Source: Adenanthera pavonina (lineage: Eukaryota > Streptophyta > Magnoliopsida > Fabales > Fabaceae). From it: a DNA stretch of 64,000 nt. The position numbers and the translations under genes were made by a program. The notes beneath the pieces are model-generated. The model searched no databases. It saw nothing but the letters and a program-made list of their open reading frames with translations, and was not told where the DNA came from. Below are positions 47,262 through 59,568 of this stretch, one piece after another; the first letter of the stretch is position 1; the number at the start of each line of letters is the position of its first letter. The DNA is taken from NCBI GenBank assembly GCA_026686845.1, contig JAIVEN010000012.1, positions 10,108,501 through 10,172,500 of the forward strand, written 5' to 3'.

Positions 47262-49042
47262 TATAAGACTTTTATCTAGGACTTTTTACCATGTATTAGA
47301 CCTCATTAAAGACCAATTATACTTAAATAGAAGCTTGAATCACAATAAAATATTATAACAAATTTAATCAATTTAAAGGGTACTATTTATTTAATCCCAT
47401 TTTTCAGCAAACTTCTAAAAATCGTAACTAATTCAGCAAACAAATTTAATCAATTCACATAAATCATCCCAAAATATCATTACAATCATATGACAAGGCA
47501 TAAAGTACATTGAAAACAAATATGATAATATAACGCAAGTATGGGAAAGTAACTACCTTATAGCACTCCCTTCCTTTCCACACTTGATATGCCACTTTTT
47601 GGGCCTCCTAACACTTCCTTGAACCTAATCATATAATCATTTAATCCATTTAGCCACTGATTTTCGGAATTACACAATACTATGCTCACAAAACCCTAAC
47701 TTTTCGACTTAGTTTTTATTTGATCTTTCTTTGTACAATACACTTGTTCTTAAGGTTTTGGACCATGGGGAGTCCATTTTTGAAGTCAAAATCATGAAAT
47801 TCAAACTCTAAATACTCTCCCTGTTCAGACTGAAAATGACATAAAATGGAAGAAAAATTATTTTCTTCAAAACACACCAAACTAGCCATGGATTCTTGTT
47901 TCTAGTGGTTAATCTAAACTTTTCCCTATGTTTAATTATTGATTAACCCATTTCCTTGCTTAATCATGCTATGGCTGATACCCTAAGAGGATGGAGAAGA
48001 GAAACTAAACCATAAACCATGCTCCAAACCTTGCAAACATCGAGCTTGAAGTAGTAGAAGCAACTTACCAAAACGTAGCTTTCAATTTTTGCCTTGAGTC
48101 TTCTCTTCTCTTTTCTCTCTTTCTCCTTCTTTCATGTGGTTTTTCTCTCCTCTTTTGCTACTAGCAGACTCTTGAAAGTGCAGAAGAAAAATGGTGATTA
48201 AATGACTTAGTTAGGTGGCTTAATGATACTACTAATCATGGTTAATCACTTAATTAACCTAAGTTACTTTTTGGCCAAAAAAAGTGACAAGTTCTTGGAG
48301 AAGTTTTACCAAAAAATAAAGCTGCCCAAGCTGCCAATTTTGCATGGCCAATGAGAGTGTTCCAAGTGTCAAGTATGCTCAATTTTTCTTGATCTAGATA
48401 CATATTGAACTGGGTAATTTTTAACTGTACCGATAAAATCGTTTTTTATAGTAATTTAGCATTTTTGGGCTACAAGACTATTCTCATTTTATTTTTATAT
48501 TTTCATAATTATCTTGTCCCAAATGGTATCTATGTATGGTCCATATCCTGTCTCAGTTAACTTTTAACTATCCGTAAGACCCATAATTTACTTTATCGGT
48601 TTACTGTTACTTTTGGACACTCGGTACTAATTATTACTTTATTCTTGAACATTAACCCTCAGTGCCATATACCATTGGACTTCTGTCATCGAGGGCTTTG
48701 TTCTAACAACAATTTTGCAAATTTACAAAATTGTCCTTGACTCAGAATTAAATTATAATTTTTAAAACTTTTGGGTCATTAGGTGTAATTTTTTCCAAGA
48801 AATTTTCTATTTTTCTGCAGCAAATTTTATATATTTTGGGACTTGGATGTCATTTTTATATTTTTTAGGGGCAAAAATATAATATTCTCTTTCTTCCTCC
48901 CAACCAGGAAAAATAACCTTTTTGCCCATATTCACGTAAAATGGTGTCTGTCCGTTTTCGCGAATTCCATGTACATTTTGCATTATTATTGATTATGTCC
49001 TTTTTCATTACTTAGTATCCAGTAATATTTTGGGATATTACA
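47262..49042 (-). mobile_element. solo LTR (family A) inside Tekay-2 RNase H
   Basis: Minus-strand LTR flanked by exact duplication CTACC (47257-47261 and 49043-49047). It is about 700 bp shorter than its relatives, so it has an internal deletion. It belongs to the same LTR family as the element it interrupts. Confidence 0.9.
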
Positions 49043-50017
49043 CTACCTTCCTATATTAGTACACAACCTAACCCGTGCTTACTTGTATATGTATAAAGCA
49101 TAAAGGTTCTTTAGGATCAGGTATGGTTAATACAGGTGGAGTAGTTAATCTATGCTTTAGTTCATGAAAACTATTTTCGCAATTCTTATCCCACACAAAA
49201 GGCTTGTCTTTTCGAGTAAGTTTTGTAAGTAGCAATGGAATTTGAGAAAAGTCTTGTATGAAACGTCTGTAATAGCCAGCTAAACCAAGAAAACTTCTTA
49301 TCTCGGTTATGGTCATAGGTCGCTCCCATTTTAGGATAGCATCTACTTTACTTGGGTCTATGGAAACCCCATCCTTCTAGAAGACATGCCCTACAAACCG
49401 TACTTCTGTGAACCAAAACTCACACTTGCTTAGTTTAGCATACATGTTTCTTTCTTTTAAAACTATCAAAACTATTCTCAAATGCATTTCGTGCTCCTCT
49501 AAAGACTTGGAGTACACTAATATATCATTGATAAAGGCCACAACACATTTATCTAAGGCCGAAAAATCCTATTCATGTAGTCCATAAAAATTGTTGGAGC
49601 ATTTGTCAGACCAAATGGCATCACTAAAAATTCATGGGGCCCATAATGAGTTCTAAAAGTAGTTTTGGGAACATCTTCCACCTTTACCCTCAATTGATGA
49701 TACCCTGATCATAAATCAATTTTTGAAAACATAGTGGCACCTGCCAACTAATCTAATAGGTCATCAATTCTAGGTAAGGGGTATTTATTCTTTATTGTTA
49801 CTTTGTTGAGTCACCTATAATGAATGCATAATCGAAGGCTCCCATCTTTCTTCTTTACAAATAATACTAGAGCACCCGATGGAGAAACGCTAGGTCTAAT
49901 GAATCCTTTTTCCAATAACTCCTCAATTTGACTCTTTAATTTTGCCAACTTAGGTGGGGCCATTCTATATGGTGCTTTGGATATTGGGCCCATTCCTGGT
50001 GTTAAATCTATGGCAAA
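49043..50017 (-). pseudogene. Tekay-2 reverse transcriptase and start of RNase H
   Basis: RT begins with [20 protein letters not shown] (49811-49993) and continues over frameshifts: [20 protein letters not shown] and the catalytic box [10 protein letters not shown] at about 49515-49535. The first aspartate of that box is replaced by Asn; the second is kept. The thumb and RNase H start are at 49068-49316 ([36 protein letters not shown]). The solo LTR interrupts immediately after. Confidence 0.9.
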
Positions 50018-50560
50018 TTAAACCTCTCTTTCTAGTGATAAATCTTTAAAATCCTCTGGAAATACTTTTGGAAATTCTTTTACCACTAATATCTTTTCAA
50101 TCTCTTCATCAACTTCCACATTAACTAAGAAGAAAACTAAGTAGGCTAAACATCTTTTTCCCAAGCATCTCTCAACTTGAGCGGTCGATATAAAATTTAG
50201 CTTAGTCTTAGTATTTAGAATACTTTCTGGGGTAGGCAAGATTAGGGCTTTATTTTTGTAATTGAGGAGAATATTATTTGCAAAAAGCTAGTTCATGCCT
50301 ATTATGACATTTGTATATGGAAATGGCATGCATATAAGATCTAGTATGGTACAATGATATTCTTATTGTACAATGCAATTTAGGCAGATATAAGATGTGG
50401 TTGCTTGGTTATTGGTGGGTGTGGACATATTCAAATCATATGGCAACTCAATTATCATTAGACCCAACCCTTCAGCACATTTATAGGAAATGAACAAATG
50501 ACTAGCACCTGAATCAAACAAGGCATGCACAAAATAATCATTTACTTTAATCATACCTTC
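50018..50560 (-). pseudogene. Tekay-2 aspartic protease and linker
   Basis: The protease core is open at 50363-50554: MIKVNDYFVHALFDSGASHL with intact DSGAS. The linker to RT is 50018-50239 (MPTPESILNTKTKLNFIS, AQVERCLGKRCLAYLVFF). A gap with a stop lies between. It processes the Gag-Pol polyprotein. Confidence 0.9.
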
Positions 50561-51355
50561 AATGAGATCAAGTGATTGTCAAGTCTCTTGCTGTGTAAGA
50601 GCAAAGACCCTTCCCTATGCTTGTGGTTTAATCCGTGCTATGTCTACTTTGCAATCTATTGCAAAGTGTCCAGATTTTCCATATCTGAAGCATACGTTCT
50701 GCCCAGCTAAACATGATCTTCCACCATGTGTCTTGCCACATTGCTCACACATTGGAACTTCTTTCTACATGTCTCTCTGTATATCTCTTTGCATAAATCC
50801 TCCTCCTCTTCCTCTTCTGCCTCCCCTTCTACCTCTTCTATTATTATTCCATGACTTTTTTCCTTTTCTTACTTGATTCTCCTTCTTCAATTATAACACT
50901 TCTTGTACTAGTTGGGTTAGAAAACATAAAGCCTTTATGATTCAAGCTTCCTTAAGTGATCCTATTGACCTCAACCAGCATATTGAACTCTCTAATCCTC
51001 ATAGGTGCGGCTCTTTCTCTTATAGCTAGTTTCAAACCTCTTTCCAGCTTCTCAGTCTTCCATCGTTCATCATCATGTTGTTGCAAGTATGTAGAATACC
51101 TTGCCAACCGTATCAAAGTAGCTACATACTCATCAATAGACTGATTTTCTCCTTGTCAAAGCATAATGAATTCTACTTCCTTCTCATCTCTTATTATAGA
51201 AGGAACTACTTGTCATACAAATACTCCAAAAATATCTCCCATGTCAAGGGTATGTTACAGGCTTGCAGAATTAGCTCTGTGTTTCGCTAGCATCAATCTG
51301 CCTCTTTTTCAAACATATAAGCAGCTAACAAAGTTTTTATCTTAGAGGTGCAGCC
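50561..51355 (-). pseudogene. Tekay-2 gag, C-terminal part with two zinc knuckles
   Basis: CEQCGKTHGGRSC (about 50711-50755) is followed by CFRYGKSGHFAIDC (about 50651-50692); the second has Tyr where a cysteine is expected. Before them lies an Arg/Gly-rich stretch (RRGRRGGRRGRGGG), then degenerate gag core (LLAAYMFEKEADW, ELILQACN, EIFLEYLYDK) adjoining the solo LTR junction at 51355. Confidence 0.8.
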
Positions 51356-53897
51356 TGTAATATCCCAAAATTTCACTGGATACTAAGTAATGAAAGAGTA
51401 AGAAATGAATGATAGTATGAAATGTACAAGGAATTCGTGAAAACGGATAGACACAATTTTGCGTGAATAAGGGGTAAAAGGTCATTTTTCCCGATTGGGA
51501 GGAAAAAGGAGAAAATTATATTTTTACCCCTAAAGAATTATAAAAATGACATCCACGTCCCAAAATATATAAAAATTGAGTCAAGAAGAAATAGAAAATC
51601 CCTTGGCAAAAATTACAGCTAATGATTCGAAAGTTTAAAAAATTATAATTTAACCTCGAATCAAGGACAATTTTTGTAAATATGCAAAATTACTATCAAA
51701 ACGAAGCCCTTGATGAGAGAAGTCCAATGCTATATAGCACTGAAAGTTAATGTTCAAGAATAAAGAAATGGTGCTGAGTGTCCAAAAGTAACAATAAACT
51801 GATAAAGTAAACTGTGGGCCCTATCGATAGTTAAAATATAACTAGGACAGGATATGGGTCATACACAGATACCATTTGCGATAAAATAATTAAAGAAATA
51901 TGAAAATAAAATTGGAATAGTCTTGTAGCCCAAAAATGCTAATTTACTATAAAAATGGTTTTATCGGAACGATTAAAAATTACCCGATTCAAGATATATC
52001 TAGACTTGGAAAAATTGAACAATTGAAGGACACTTAAACCCACCTTGTGTGTGACATTTGCTGCAGCCCATAAAGTTATACAATTATTTAATAATTCTTG
52101 GGAAAACTTCTTAAAGAAAGTTACAACAAAGTATCCTGAATTGGCTTAATACACTAGCCATGATTAACCATCAATTATGTCACTTAACTCACCTCTTTCC
52201 TCTCCATTTTCACGAGCTCTTCTATAGTAAAAACTAGAAAGAAAATGCAAGAAAATAAAGGAAGAACGAGGGAAAGAAGGAAGAGAAATCTAAGGCAAAT
52301 TCAAGCTCAAATTGGCAAGTTTGCATCCTACCACTTCAAGCTTGCTATTTATGGTGTTTAAAGCATGATTCATGGAGTAGAATTTCTTCTCCATCCTCTG
52401 AGGGTTTTAGCCAAAATTTGATTTAGCAAGGGGATGAGTTTTTGAACAATTAAACTCAAGGAAAACCTTAGACTAACCACTAGAAGTAAGAATCCATTGC
52501 TAGTTTGATGTGTTTTGAAGAAAATATTTTTCTTCCATTTTGTGCCAATTTTGGTCAGAACAGGGGGAATATTTGGATTTGGAATTTCATGGTTTTGACC
52601 TCAAAAATAGATTTCCCATAGTCCAAAACTTTAAAAACAAGTTTGTTGTACAAAGAAAGATCAAAGGAAAACTAAGTGAAAAAGTTAAGGTTTAGTGAGC
52701 ATAGTATTGTGTAATTCCAAAAATTAGTGGATAAATTGATTAAATAATGATATGGTTAGGTTCAAGGAAGTGTTAGGAGGACCAAGAAGTGGCATACCAA
52801 GTGTGGAAAGCAAGGGAGTGCTATAAGGTAGTTAATTTCTCATGCTTGCATTATATTATCATATTTGTTTTCAATGTGCTCTATGCCTTGTCATATGATT
52901 GTAATGATATTTTGAGATAATTTATGTGTATTGGCTGAGTTGGTTGAGGGGCATTGAGACCCCGGGATGTCCATTTTTCAAAATTAAACTCTGCCAAAAT
53001 TTTTATAAATTTATATAATGTAAATGTGTTAATGTATTCAAAATGTGTTATCTTGATGTTTTCATGCTTAAAGTGATGATATGATGGCATGTTGGGTGTT
53101 AGCTACTGTGATTCTTTCAATTTCACCCTCTCAAATATTAAACATGAATAGGGAACAATTATGGCAAGACCGCCCATGAAGAGAAAGGAAAGGAGAAAGA
53201 ACTTAATATTTAAGCTAGTGATACTTGCATGGGCCATGAACTTGGAACTTTTATGTAAATTTGCAGAGATAATGTTGGATATGTTTCTTCAAGCTTTCAT
53301 GTAATGTATGGTATAATTTAAATATGATATATAGCCATGTAAATATTTTATAGCTTTTGTTTGGCAAAGTAGTAAGATATAAATGGTCATTTTGACCTAT
53401 GCAGAGTAAACATGCCATTGTTTGGACTTTTTGATGTATAAAGTATGAATTTTATATATGTTGAAAAGTAGACATACAGGGATTTAAAATGATCCAAAGA
53501 TTAATCAATTTGGATGTGTATACAAATAATGGTGATTTTCCAAAATTAGCCTAGAAAACTGAAATTTCAAAAATTTACTATATAAACAGTGAAAATTTCA
53601 CAAAATTTATTGTATTAATTGGCCAAGTAGTTGCTCAGATTGATATTTTTCCCTTGTATATAATATTTTGAGCTATCCATAGGGACTTTAATCACTCTAA
53701 TATAATTTTTATTGAATTAGTTATGATTTTCAGAATTTTGCCGAAAAAGAAGAAAAAAAGGAGATTAAATGAATAGTACCATTTAAATTGATTAAATTTA
53801 TTATAATATTTTATTGTGATTCAAGCTTCTAATTAAGTAAAGTTGGTCTCTAATGAGGTCTAATACATGGGAAACGGTCCTAGATAGAGGTATCACA
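51356..53897 (+). mobile_element. solo LTR (family A) inside Tekay-2 gag
   Basis: Plus-strand LTR from TGTAATATCCC to GGTATCACA, flanked by CAGCC (51351-51355) and CAACC (53898-53902), one transition apart. Inserted opposite to the host element. Closely related to 18500-19880 and 59569-62114. Confidence 0.9.
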
Positions 53898-54285
53898 CAA
53901 CCCATTAGTCTGAATATCTTTTCAAGAGTCAGTATTCAATCCTCCGCTACCTAAACATCAAATTTTCCTTCAAAAGAAGGGGACAATGCTTTCTAAACTA
54001 TGCTATAATATTTTGTTGATTGGCAAAGCCTATCATTGTCTAATTAATCACTACAACTGGAGTTTCTACTTACTGCTATGGACTTTGAATTGGCACCTCA
54101 GTTATAACCTTAGAACGTTCTCTCTAATATGCTTTAGTCCTCTGTAAGTCCTCAATAATTATTTGATGTTGATCCAATCAATTCATAATAACCTACAGGG
54201 GATCAACTTGTTGGGGAATATCTTGTTACGGAGCTCCTCCCTATACAGAAGCTGCCTCTTTAGTCTGTCTTCTGGTATGTTCCAT
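53898..54285 (-). pseudogene. Tekay-2 gag, N-terminal part
   Basis: A possible start is ATG at 54285 on the minus strand (MEHTRRQTKEAASV). The frame continues with stops through IIEDLQRTKAY and REHSKVITEVPIQSP to the solo LTR junction, beyond which gag goes on at 51355. The start is chosen by position only. Confidence 0.5.
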
Positions 54286-54542
54286 TTTAATCTACACATA
54301 TTAAAATCACAATCATATAGCAATTGTACTCAGAGATCATATATATACATATTATTTTATTCACATAGCTAAATTTATACATGGTTTCCTTTATAGTCTT
54401 TTCTACAACATCATACATCAGTCTTTCTATTATATCTCTCATACTTTTTATGACTGCTTATATGTTACATCTCAAAATTAGCACTCAATCCACATTCTTT
54501 ACATATATACATATCCACATATACATATAACCTAACTATCCT

Positions 54543-55721
54543 CTATGAGGAACTAGGACTATCTAGGAGGTAAGTAGTTACTGGATCCTCTTCTAAATCC
54601 TCCTCTAGACCCTCTTCTAGATCCTTCTCTGGATCCTTTTATTGATCTTCCTACTGTTCCTCCTGTGCTTGTTTTGGCAATTCCTTAGGTTGTTCCTGTA
54701 TTGGGTTCTCGTGGTTTGGAAGCTCTACATGTTCAGTCTCAGTTTGCCCAGTATCTTCCAGTTCCATCCTCTGTTGTTCATGATGCCTCAATTCTCGAAT
54801 ACATTCCTGGAAACTCATTGGCCACTATCTTCTCATCTCATCCTTTACTACTGCCCAATAGTCATCATCATCAGGCAATATGGTGAGGACTACATCTATC
54901 CATGCTGGCTCAAAGAAAGGATGACCTTGAAACTCTATAAACTCTTTTTGCATCTTTTAGCATATCTAGGAAAGTAGTCATTGAAGAGTCCCAATAACTT
55001 TAGAGACTTTCATTATAGAATCTAGATACAATCTCCCATACTCTTTAGGCTTCGTTAGTGGGAATTTTTGGACCTGCTACAATCAGTTGCTTTCCTGAAT
55101 CACCCTTCTGTATTTTTTCCTTCTTCACCTTCTTAACTTTTCCCTCTACAATGTAGTTCTTAACACAGTGAGCTAGGTTTTGGTACTCCCTTCCTTCTAA
55201 CTTTGCTTCAATGGGTGTCCAAAACTCATCATTGGGAATCTCATTGAGGAGGGTGGTAATCCAGATCGGCTCGTGGTACTCCATTCCTAAGCCTTCCAGA
55301 AATTTCTTAACTCTTAACACTCTGCTCACGAATGCCATCACTTGATCAAGTCTGTCCGTGTAAGCCCTATATTCCTTTGAGTACTTATGTATAATCCGGT
55401 ACACTATGTATTCAATATCTGCTGGTATATCCTCAGGGCTATTATTAGGATCCAACAGAGATCCTGCCATATAGTCCACATCTTCATAAAATTCAACCAT
55501 CCTTTCCAGTGGTTAGGCATCTAAAGGAAGATTGCCTGTATTGGCACTGCTGGAATAGCCTCCTGTACTGGTTAAGAAAGTCCTACTTCATGTTGTTCTT
55601 TCCCTATATTACCCATAGGAACCTCAGTGAAGCCTATACTTTCTTCTCGAGGGTATACTAGAGGGATAATCACAAGTTCTTCATGGAAGTCCAGAATTGA
55701 GTTGTTATTTGATAAACACAT
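54543..55721 (-). pseudogene. additional Tekay-2 ORF upstream of gag, two tandem modules
   Basis: Starting at ATG 55721 (MCLSNNNSILDFHEELVIIP) and ending at TAG 54543-54545, about 390 codons with several stops and frameshifts; the longest intact block is 55045-55500 (MVEFYEDVDYMAGSLLDPNN). Two related modules are visible: VKKFLEGLGMEYHEPIW..PNDEFW (about 55190-55385) and KEFIEFQGHPFFEPAW..PDDDDYW (about 54840-55040). Each has a preceding helical stretch. Between them lies a Lys-rich linker (EGKVKKVKKEKIQKGDSG), and the C terminus is acidic (DLEEGLEEDLEEDP). I do not recognise the family. It lies between the primer-binding site and gag, where chromoviruses usually have no separate gene. A role in particle assembly, silencing suppression or RNA handling is speculation. 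Confidence 0.65.
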
Positions 55722-55861
55722 CTTTCCTATACTTCAATCACAATAACTACTAGTTAGTTGACTAACACTAAGGAATATCAAAAAATAATATATTATATTC
55801 CTTTTTCCTAAACTTAAACTGTACTGGCCCAAAACTATTGCTCTGAGAGCCTAAACCTTCA

Positions 55862-55874
55862 GCTCCGATACCCA
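55862..55874 (-). other. Tekay-2 primer-binding site, altered iMet type
   Basis: On the minus strand TGGGTATCGGAGC follows the 5' LTR after a few bases (TTT). It resembles the initiator-Met site TGGTATCAGAGC with one added G and one A-to-G change. Confidence 0.65.
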
Positions 55875-55877
55875 AAA

Positions 55878-58395
55878 GATAACACCTTAATTTATGAACA
55901 TTTTTCCATGTATTAGACTTCATTAGAGTCCAATTATACTTAATTAGAAGCTTGAATCACATAAAATGTTATAATAAAATTTTTCAAATTTCAAATACTA
56001 TTCATTTATTAAAATTTCTTTTCTCAACCAAATTTCAGAAAATCATAACTAATTCAATACAAATCATATGAAAGCGATTCAAGTCTCTATAGATAGCTTA
56101 AAAGATTATCTACATGGAAAAAATATCAAACAGAGCAATGACTTGGCCAATTTATACAGTAAATTTCATGAATTTTTACTATTCATATGGTCAATTTCTG
56201 AAAATCCAATTTTCTATGCTAAATTTGAAAATTCACTATAATTCATAAACTCATCCAAATTGAGTGCTATTTAGGCCTATTTAAATATTTTTGTGTCTAG
56301 TTTCTAAACATATATAACATTCATACTTTACAAAAAGTCCAAATAGCGGTGGGTTCACTCTAAAGTGGTTAGAATAACCATTTACATCCTAGTACCTTGC
56401 CAAACAAAAGCTATAAAATATTTACATGGCCATATTTCATCCTCATATCATACCATACTTTCACTAAGACCTAAAGCAACAAAAAACTTGAAGAAACAGA
56501 TTTAACATCACATTTACAAATTTACACAAAAGCTCTAAATTCATGGCCATTCAAGTTAATGATCAAATGTTTCTCCTTTCCTTTCTCTTCCTTGGTGGTC
56601 TTGCCATTGTTGCTACCTAATCATGGCTAATATGTGGGAGGTTGAGATTCAAACAATCTCAGTAGCTAATACCCAAACATGCCATCATATTATCACATTC
56701 TCCATAAAATCATCACATAAACTTTAATTCATCACATAGGCATATTGAAACATAACAATTTTATAAAAAATTTGGTAGAGTTTCATTTTGTAAAATGGAC
56801 GTCTAGGGACTCTAAACTCCTCATATAGCTTAGCCAACATCATAGAACTATCACAAATCAACATTTCATTCCTATGCCATAATGTCAAATGCAAGGAAAA
56901 CAAACATGACAATGTGATGCAAGTTAAGAGACTTAACTACCTTTGAGTGTTCCAAGGGTTCCCACACTTGGTACTCTACTTCTTGGGCCTTCTAACACTT
57001 TCGTGAACCTAGCCATATCCCCATTCAAGCACTTTAGCCACTGATTTTCAGAATTACATAATACATTGCTCACTAAACCTTAAATTTTTCACTTAACTTT
57101 CCTTTGTGTTTTTCTTGAATCGCACACTTGTACTTGACCAATTTGGACCCAAGAAATCCTTTTTTTAGGTTAAAAACATGAAATTACAACTCTAAATAGG
57201 ATCACCATTCTGGCCAAAAATCTTGAAAATGAAGAAAAATTGCTATACTTTATTATACATTAAACTACTTCTATATTCAGGTTTTGAATGAGTATTCTAA
57301 CATTTCCCCTAAGTTTGATAGTTGGAACACTCATTTTCTTTCTTAATCATGACATGGCTGAAACCCTAAGAGAGTGGAGAAGAAATTCTACGACATGAAC
57401 TATGCTTCCAATACCATAAATAGCAAATTTGAAGTGGTAGAAGATAAATTTACCAACTTGCTTTCAATTTTGGCTTGGATTTCTTCTTCTTCTTTCCCTC
57501 TTTTCTCTCTTCTCTCTTTGCATTTGTCCTCTGGTTTTTGGCTACTAAATGCTTGTGCAAAATTGTCAGTAAATGAGTGATTAAGTGGCTAATTAGTTGA
57601 CTTAATCATGGTTAGTGTGTTAACCTAACCAAAGTTACTTTTTGGCCAAAAATTGAACAACTTCTTTTCCAAAAAATAAAGCTTCCCAAGCTGCCCCAAA
57701 AAAAGGCCCAATGAGAGGTCTTTAAGTGTGTAGTCTGCTCAATTTTTTTGGGTCTTGATATATCCTAAACCGAATAATTTTTAACTGTACCGGTAAAACT
57801 ACTTTTTATAGTAAATTAGCATTTTTAGGCTACAGGGCTATTCCAATTTTATTTTTATATTTTCTTAATTATCCTGTCCCAAATGATATCTATGGCCCGT
57901 ATCCTGTCTCGGTTAACTTTTAATCATCTGTGGGCCCATAATTTACTTTATTGGTTTTAAGTTACTTTTGGATACTCAGCATTAATTATTTCTTTATCCT
58001 TGAACAATAACCCTCAGTAGCATATACCATTGGACTTCTCTCGTCAAGGGCTTCATTTTGATAGTAATTTTACATATTTACAAAATTACCCTTGACTCGG
58101 GTTAAATTATAATTTCTGAAACATTCAAGTCATTAGGTGTAATTTTTCTCAAGGGATTTTTAATTTCTTTTCCACATGAATTTAATATTTTAGGACATGG
58201 ATATCATTTTTGTAATTCTTTAGGGGAAAAATATAATTTTTTCATTTTTTATCCAACCGAGAAAAATGATCTCTTTGCCCTATTTCACGTAAAACAGTGT
58301 CTGTCCATTTTCATGAATTCTTTGTACATTTTACATTATCATTGATTATGTCCTCTTTCATTTCTTAGTATATATTGAAATTTTGGAATATTACA
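55878..58395 (-). repeat. 5' LTR of Tekay-2 (family A)
   Basis: On the minus strand TGTAATATTCC at 58395 to GGTGTTATC at 55878; followed by ATTTC on the plus strand side. In the ~400 bp compared by eye with the 3' LTR I see roughly 30 differences. Confidence 0.9.
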
Positions 58396-58400
58396 ATTTC

Positions 58401-59568
58401 ACCAAAAAATGGTACTTATTGGCCATGAATAAATTCCCTAGGACATGGAAATATTTATTAGAGAATTAGGTTAATTTAGTAAGATAAAAATAGCTCAAGA
58501 TCATTTTTCCAAGTCATGGAAAAATTTATAGCACATGAAATTGTGCAAGTTAAATACTAAGTTAGAGAAATTCATGTACTTTCTCCAATTTCTCTTAAAT
58601 CATGAAAGGAGTGTTAAGTCACAGAAATGACTAAGTGAAGTGCTAAACAAAAATAAAATGAAGAATTTATATTATGGGAATTTTTATTAATTATTAAGGA
58701 GAATTCTTGAAGCATAAGTCCATAAATTGAGTTGAATTAATTAGTAATATTGGATTAATTGGGCTAAATGACTGGAGGCCCAAAAATACTCATTCTTGGG
58801 ACTCAAGGTCATGCAAGGCATGAAGGAAAAGGAGGGAAAAATTGTGACGCAAAAATATCAAAGAATTGCCATGATTTGCTTAGAAATTGATGAAAAATCA
58901 CTTGGGCGCCAAGCATAAAAGTTGTCACCACATGAAGAGACTTGAGGGAGGATATTTTTACTTAATAAAACACTCATTCTCTCCGTCATTCCCTATGTGC
59001 AGCAGCAGCTTAAAACCAGAAAAGGAAGAGAAAAATCACAGAAAAAATCTAGTCAAATTGCCATCATTATGCCATGAAAAGAAGAGAATCACACTTGGTC
59101 CAAATTGCATTTTACACACACGTATATTTGAGACCAATATATCCATTTTATCCTTCTCCCCCCTCCAAGCACGTAGCAACCAAAAGCCAAGAATGAAGGA
59201 AAAGTTTCAAGCAAGCTCAACACACAAGGACTAGGATGTGAGTTTTTACACCATTTTCTTTGATATCTCACCATTAGAACATCATGGAAATCATTCTTAA
59301 CCTTTCATCACCTTCAAACCAGCAAGAACAGCAAGGGTTTAAGGAAGCTTTGTGCATGAAAGGTCAAGGAAAATAAAAGGAAATTGGAGAAAACAAGAGT
59401 AGAGGTAAGATCACACATGATTCAAACTTTTCTCCATGAATTTCAAGTTATTTTCTCCTGAATCCCAATATGGTAAAACCTTAGCCTTGTGATATAATGA
59501 AGAACATGTTGTTTAGAGATTGAATCATGGTTAGATACATGAGGAAATGAACTTAGAAGCATGTTTAT
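58401..59568 (+). repeat. middle part of family-C LTR
   Basis: Continuation of the LTR begun at 42481. Its start (TGAATAAATT..ATTTATT, near 58427) resembles 42629-42660 of the same LTR, so the LTR carries an internal duplication of about 300 bp. No coding domain; the 115-codon frame at 58887-59234 looks like chance. Confidence 0.55.

Larger units (their letters stand above)
42908..58395 (-). mobile_element. complete Ty3/gypsy chromovirus (Tekay-2) with extra 5' ORF
   Basis: Minus-strand element with LTRs 55878-58395 (5') and 42908-45390 (3') and an exact duplication ATTTC (42903-42907 and 58396-58400). In transcription order: LTR, primer site, an additional ORF, gag, protease, RT, RNase H, integrase, chromodomain-like tail, polypurine tract, LTR. 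Two solo LTRs of the same LTR family interrupt it; without them it is about 11.2 kb. LTR divergence is visibly greater than in Sire-2, so it is older. Confidence 0.92.

Noticed and set aside
54543..55721. Reading the extra Tekay-2 ORF as an acquired host gene
   Set aside because: No intron, no recognised host family, and it lies exactly between the primer site and gag; an element-borne ORF is simpler.
58887..59234. 115-codon plus-strand frame
   Set aside because: Inside an LTR, low-complexity Lys/Ser content, no recognisable family.
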